A DNA stretch of 55,407 bases, taken from positions 1-55,407 of the forward strand of contig JAGRAO010000002.1 in assembly GCA_020434565.1 (NCBI GenBank), given 5' to 3'. Shown in pieces: positions 52,901-55,407 of the stretch. Origin of the DNA: Bdellovibrionales bacterium. GTDB lineage: Bacteria; Bdellovibrionota_C; UBA2361; RFPC01. The notes under the pieces are model-generated. The model was not told the origin of the DNA. It saw nothing but the letters and a program-made list of their open reading frames with translations, and did not search any database. The translations under genes and the position numbers were made by a program. How positions within the stretch are numbered: position 1 is the stretch's first letter; the number at the start of each line of letters is the position of its first letter.

Positions 52901-53169
52901 TCCAGTGAATCGAGAGTTCGGATCAGCTGGCGGATCTTTCGCTGTTGATCAGGTTGTAAGTGCTGATGTAGACACCAGGAGCCAGACCCATCAACGACTT
53001 CCACTGAAAAGATCTCCTTCTTTTGGTGTTGAATTCGAATCTCGAAATCCTCGTTCGGACTGGGCAGACATTGCACGTGATGGGAGATACCCTTGAGAGC
53101 GGCCGCACTCGAAATCTGAATCGATTGGCTATCTGAGTTGGAAGAGGTGAGTGATGGATTCGAGGGCAT
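49957..53169 (-). CDS. 1070-aa helical-repeat protein with unassigned C-terminal domain
   Basis: Long soluble protein without signal peptide. A Ser-rich start leads to helical segments. Residues about 355-440 show a repeat of about 30 residues, SLSPEIARRLIDAGNFDDVV then HLSPNIASDLARKGSFQRVL, of the LxxEIAxxLIxxG kind seen in giant helical proteins of poorly studied bacteria. A charged helical region (640-830) follows. The last 200 residues are alpha/beta: YFQLVMRDPETLRCEGLVLL, KLLTASFNPSSTYLYKVNER, NAVGVSTSQHIRTNRTGGVF. The order of strands and helices parallels the C-terminus of the 1516-aa protein. Function unknown. It is divergent from the SecA-like gene (283 bp apart), which also has a long helical extension. 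Confidence 0.6.
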   Translation of the reverse strand: MPSNPSLTSSNSDSQSIQISSAAALKGISHHVQCLPSPNEDFEIRIQHQKKEIFSVEVVDGSGSWCLHQHLQPDQQRKIRQLIRTLDSLEPNQKVDRNRVRGYLKDALSGSEVTDLQSQTVRLLCVPGSFEGRVPVHQQRVVFERFLCEAEDAAVVGAIYHFRETAPELIRGMRREKRSALLERLIGSLKTPDSLGAFPLTAEIGIELAKSCFLRDNLTVTALEEGIKALAQSLNQFPEDSRRKVVQTFCEEAIRIVDTKSLFTFLQHTPPEARLPYDSLRGILERIPKHRQPTAEHLVMKHLSLFSEEEIPRIAEENILAGGITLIDLVPRGAWRKIDHEGLALKILDHPKLGMAALKTKLHHFESLSPEIARRLIDAGNFDDVVNCLGSFHHLSPNIASDLARKGSFQRVLQHMSSFQWEQESFDHFLGQQLESTPEVVLENLSNMPVRMLRSGNSRHFLLSYLEEVKLPSVEIYHQYSELKRAGRELEKQAFVERVLSLADRVVSSGRQADELLLDPLYKDFVRILYPANGGGFGFGHFAGLVHGNPPAQLENLDRSVHLEHFTCRPLYPIDLSEGVTMCLKPNQETFHDKIDALQAPIETARGILEKGFREEKERKAIVTEGLNKISSVPKSGEPAERIAKMAIQAALGRAPRAEFIQAFLLYHTGITVNELDFYQGTRERSEQARNRDYAYLLLLREFFADRLRDTAKAVAKDAAINGRIRQELPAAIAESQLRDEEERLRLAAARGQLSKRGITDGLLINIEQKLRDPNIPRDKKYEIVARIIESEQRKVAHVLDQISGVQVDPLSLHLGDYSESSFISREPAKEGERDQISESMYGPFLVQCFDRLVAPDIEFLDREIAKFQPEECEERGVRKLEAFFSKNHSSYFARRVGGVCVANDGPLRGNFGFGMLGQQNLAQDLNQVRPNQWDLPNYFQLVMRDPETLRCEGLVLLHHYQENGVKLLTASFNPSSTYLYKVNERELFRALLDTLIDFAKRNDFNAVGVSTSQHIRTNRTGGVFEVAMNRQIEAVETQFRLEESVPFSFSPHYLQQEFDLLWKGKDFPE

Positions 53170-53452
53170 ACTTCATCTCGAAAATTTGCAGAGAGTATAC
53201 GTCTGTACTTCACTACTGCCAAAAACCTCTTTGGGCTGAGGGATTCTAGTTAGGCCTTCGTTGAGGGAGACGAAAATAACTAAGTTCTTTCAGTACCCTA
53301 CCCAGAGCATGCTCAAGCGGTGATCGTTTCTTTCTCGTTGATGTGGTATCTCTTTCATCTCACTCTTCTCCGATTTCGTCTTCGTTAACATTAAAACTTC
53401 ACATACGATTTCAGCCTGAGGTTCTCTTCCACGCCTCAGTAGTAGTACACCC

Positions 53453-55407
53453 ATGCCGAGTCAACATCGCGACAACCGACAACGTATCGTGCTCGATAGC
53501 GAGGGGCTATCGCTCCATAGCGACGATATGCCAAAACTTGTTGAACTTCCGAAGCACACTGCCCAGCTCCTTTTGCAACGAGGACAGCTCGAAAAAAATG
53601 AGATTGTCGGTCTCATTGACCTCGTGAAAGACGATGAAGATGCCCTTCGCGCAGCGTATACTTTAGCTGTAAATAGCATAGATCTCGGGTTCACTTTCTC
53701 CAGTATCGTAAAACCTGGGTTCCTCAAGAAAGAGGAACAACTCGCTTTTCAGCGGTGCATCAAGGCGTGGGCCGGAATTACGCAGAGCGAACTTTTTGAA
53801 AATGTCTGGGTTACTTTTGAAGAGAGACCCAGCGCATACCTCCAAGATCTTCACCTCCCTTCAAAGATTCTCATCCTCTTAAGAGAGATGCAGAAGGTAA
53901 GTCCAACAACCACCCTCGTCTCTTCGGCGACTCCCGAACAATTCCTCGGAGAGTCGGCAATTCGAGTAAACGAGCTTCCAAAGATTGAGCTCATCCTCAA
54001 GCACTCAAAGTTTCCTGCGGCGGACATTTCGTTTCTGTGCGATTCCGAAACTCACCGTCCTACGAGAAAGGAGTTGCAGGCGTATTACGATGGAGGGCAC
54101 CGGGCTCTTTCACATCGGTTCCTTTTTCGAGAGCGTCAGGTAGTTGATATTCAGCCGAGTGCTGAGGAGCGACGGCTTCAGGCTATTGAACCACTCATTC
54201 GAGAGTTCGCTGACCTAGAAGACGATATCGATGTGGAAAAGTTTCTCCCATCCAGAGATCGATTTGCCTTTCTATCGCAGGGAGCGAAAAAAGCTTTTAC
54301 TCCGGAAGAAGACTTCATCTTGCAGGCTATTGAAGTGCTTTCGAAGCACGTTGAATCGCTCAATGAAGAACCTCGGAATGCTCTGTTAAATGACCTGTGT
54401 GATGTGAGTCCTGAACTCAGAGGAGCAGCGTTTGAGTTGCTGGAGAATCTCTGTATAGCGAGCGTCCCTCTTGCAAACTATTCCGGGATAGTTGCCACCC
54501 TTGCGTCTCATCGAGGAGACCTTCCGAATGGGTGCCTTGAGGTGCTCACGGCAACTTCACGCCTCAAGCCTCAGTTATTTGTTGAGGCTACGGCTGTTGT
54601 AGAAGACCTTCTACAGCATGAAACGGATCTCACGGAGTTTGTCCCTCTCTTTGAACAAGGTGAGATAGCGCCCCTTATCCGAGAAGTTTATATCAAGCGC
54701 CTCCGAGAGCATCAGCAGAGATTTCCAGAAAAAGCTCTGGAGGAAGTGAGAATTGCCTTTGAGTCTCCTGAGGTTGGCGGGATTACGGAACCAGCGAAAG
54801 TCGAAGCTCTCGAGATGGCCTTTTCTCTCTATGAACGGATACAGGCAGAAGGAGAAGTTCTTATCGGAACACCACGGCCAACTCTTCGAGAAGAAATTCA
54901 AAAACTCGTTTCAAAAATTGGAGCGAAACAAAAGCCAGAGGTAGAAGAGCAGGTCTCTGAGAAAGATGCGGTTGACCAGGAAGTAAACCTGGACGGAGAT
55001 CTCGTTCGCTACTTGGCCCTGTCACGAGAGCTCTTTCGAGCGCATTTTGGTGTCTATCCCTATAACACCCAGGTGATTGCGGCGATCCTCCTGATTCGAG
55101 CTGACTCGTTTGAGCAGTCCTCAAAGAGTGGTGTTTACGCCCAGGTGAAAACTGGGGAAGGGAAGTCACTGCTGACAACTCTTCTTGCTGGTTACTATGC
55201 GGCTCAGGGTCGAAAAGTTGATATTGTCACGAGCAATACGTATTTAGCAGAGCGAGATGCAAAGAAGTTTGCTGATTACTTCGCGGACCAAGGATTTTCT
55301 TGTATCTCCCATGAGCATGGAGAAGGGGTAGAGACCGTTTCAAGTGACCCAAGCATCATCTACTCCACAAATCACGATATGATTTTTACGTATCTTCGCT
55401 CGAGACT
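53453..55407 (+). CDS. SecA-like DEAD ATPase with long N-terminal extension (3' end outside window)
   Basis: At least 651 aa, open to the window end. Residues about 1-500 are mostly helical and unassigned. From about 520 the SecA motor begins: YPYNTQVIAAILLIRADSFE, VYAQVKTGEGKSLLTTLLAG with Walker A Gly568-Ser572, VDIVTSNTYLAERDAKKF (SecA motif Ia), IIYSTNHDMIFTYLRSR. In normal SecA the P-loop lies near residue 105, so this protein carries about 460 extra N-terminal residues. It is unlikely to be the housekeeping SecA; accessory SecA-like ATPases exist in some lineages. A CTGAGG/CCTCAG stem (53416-53439) sits just before the ATG, and no clear ribosome site is present. Confidence 0.75.
   Translation, partial: MPSQHRDNRQRIVLDSEGLSLHSDDMPKLVELPKHTAQLLLQRGQLEKNEIVGLIDLVKDDEDALRAAYTLAVNSIDLGFTFSSIVKPGFLKKEEQLAFQRCIKAWAGITQSELFENVWVTFEERPSAYLQDLHLPSKILILLREMQKVSPTTTLVSSATPEQFLGESAIRVNELPKIELILKHSKFPAADISFLCDSETHRPTRKELQAYYDGGHRALSHRFLFRERQVVDIQPSAEERRLQAIEPLIREFADLEDDIDVEKFLPSRDRFAFLSQGAKKAFTPEEDFILQAIEVLSKHVESLNEEPRNALLNDLCDVSPELRGAAFELLENLCIASVPLANYSGIVATLASHRGDLPNGCLEVLTATSRLKPQLFVEATAVVEDLLQHETDLTEFVPLFEQGEIAPLIREVYIKRLREHQQRFPEKALEEVRIAFESPEVGGITEPAKVEALEMAFSLYERIQAEGEVLIGTPRPTLREEIQKLVSKIGAKQKPEVEEQVSEKDAVDQEVNLDGDLVRYLALSRELFRAHFGVYPYNTQVIAAILLIRADSFEQSSKSGVYAQVKTGEGKSLLTTLLAGYYAAQGRKVDIVTSNTYLAERDAKKFADYFADQGFSCISHEHGEGVETVSSDPSIIYSTNHDMIFTYLRSR

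Noticed and set aside
1-55407. CRISPR array or insertion sequence
   Set aside because: No regularly spaced direct repeats and no transposase-like protein or terminal inverted repeats were seen.

Overview
The window reads as the chromosome, or a large chromid, of a Gram-negative flagellated bacterium of roughly even base composition. Signs are several predicted lipoproteins, sigma-54 type promoters in front of flagellar genes, two short flagellins, a YdcH/DUF465 protein, FeoAB and tryptophanyl-tRNA synthetase. The mix (sigma-54 flagellar control, tandem Lrp-type regulators, very long helical-repeat proteins, a plasmid-type RPA replication initiator) fits a deltaproteobacterial or Bdellovibrionota-like lineage better than a well-studied genus. 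That placement is inference. No tRNA, rRNA, CRISPR array or intact insertion sequence was found.

Layout. 1-4.1 kb: RPA-family replication initiator (5' end may lie outside), a lipoprotein, an unknown protein and a DUF6502 protein. 4.2-9.3 kb: patchy accessory DNA with an orphan Flp-pilin-like gene, a candidate small RNA with its own terminator, a PafA-like phosphatase, two GNAT acetyltransferases, one intact and one decayed ORF6N gene, and a cluster of TCTATTG repeats. 9.27-19.83 kb: the most unusual part, two divergent gene sets built around a 214-bp shared promoter region. Leftward are a pyruvate-kinase-like TIM-barrel protein and a vWA protein. Rightward are an HExxH metallopeptidase-vWA fusion, a MoxR/CobS-like AAA+ ATPase, a pseudokinase, an unknown 172-aa protein, a second protein with a similar TIM-barrel N-terminus, and a divergent adenylosuccinate-synthetase paralogue. 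19.9-23.9 kb: a tandem Lrp-type regulator, a tandem MarR-type regulator and a possible acyltransferase, probably one transcript.

24-33 kb: a second Flp-like pilin, a 1516-aa helical-repeat protein, a membrane coiled-coil protein and a LysM lipoprotein that converge and overlap at their 3' ends and share a TGTAA-N5-TTACA operator, then feoAB. 33.2-36.4 kb: a Cys-rich secreted protein, and a RarD-like transporter divergent from a second tandem Lrp regulator. 36.4-39.5 kb: a flagellar block with an SLT transglycosylase and two flagellins, with sigma-54 promoters ahead of the first two genes and a strong terminator after the last. 39.6-49.9 kb: a nuclease-like protein, YdcH, trpS, an H-box/receiver protein, a SIMPL protein, a methyltransferase-sulfatase pair, a DUF3050 heme-oxygenase-like protein, a CorA-like protein without GMN, and a CBS-pair protein. 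50-55.4 kb: a 1070-aa repeat protein and a SecA-like ATPase with a very long N-terminal extension that runs off the window.

Best candidate for an undescribed system: 9.27-19.83 kb. vWA + MoxR is a known ATP-driven remodelling pair. Here it sits with a pseudokinase, a putative peptidase and two enzyme paralogues (pyruvate-kinase-like, PurA-like) whose altered active sites suggest synthesis of a special metabolite. This recalls the Ter-linked vWA/kinase/biosynthetic modules known from comparative genomics, but I do not recognise this gene set.
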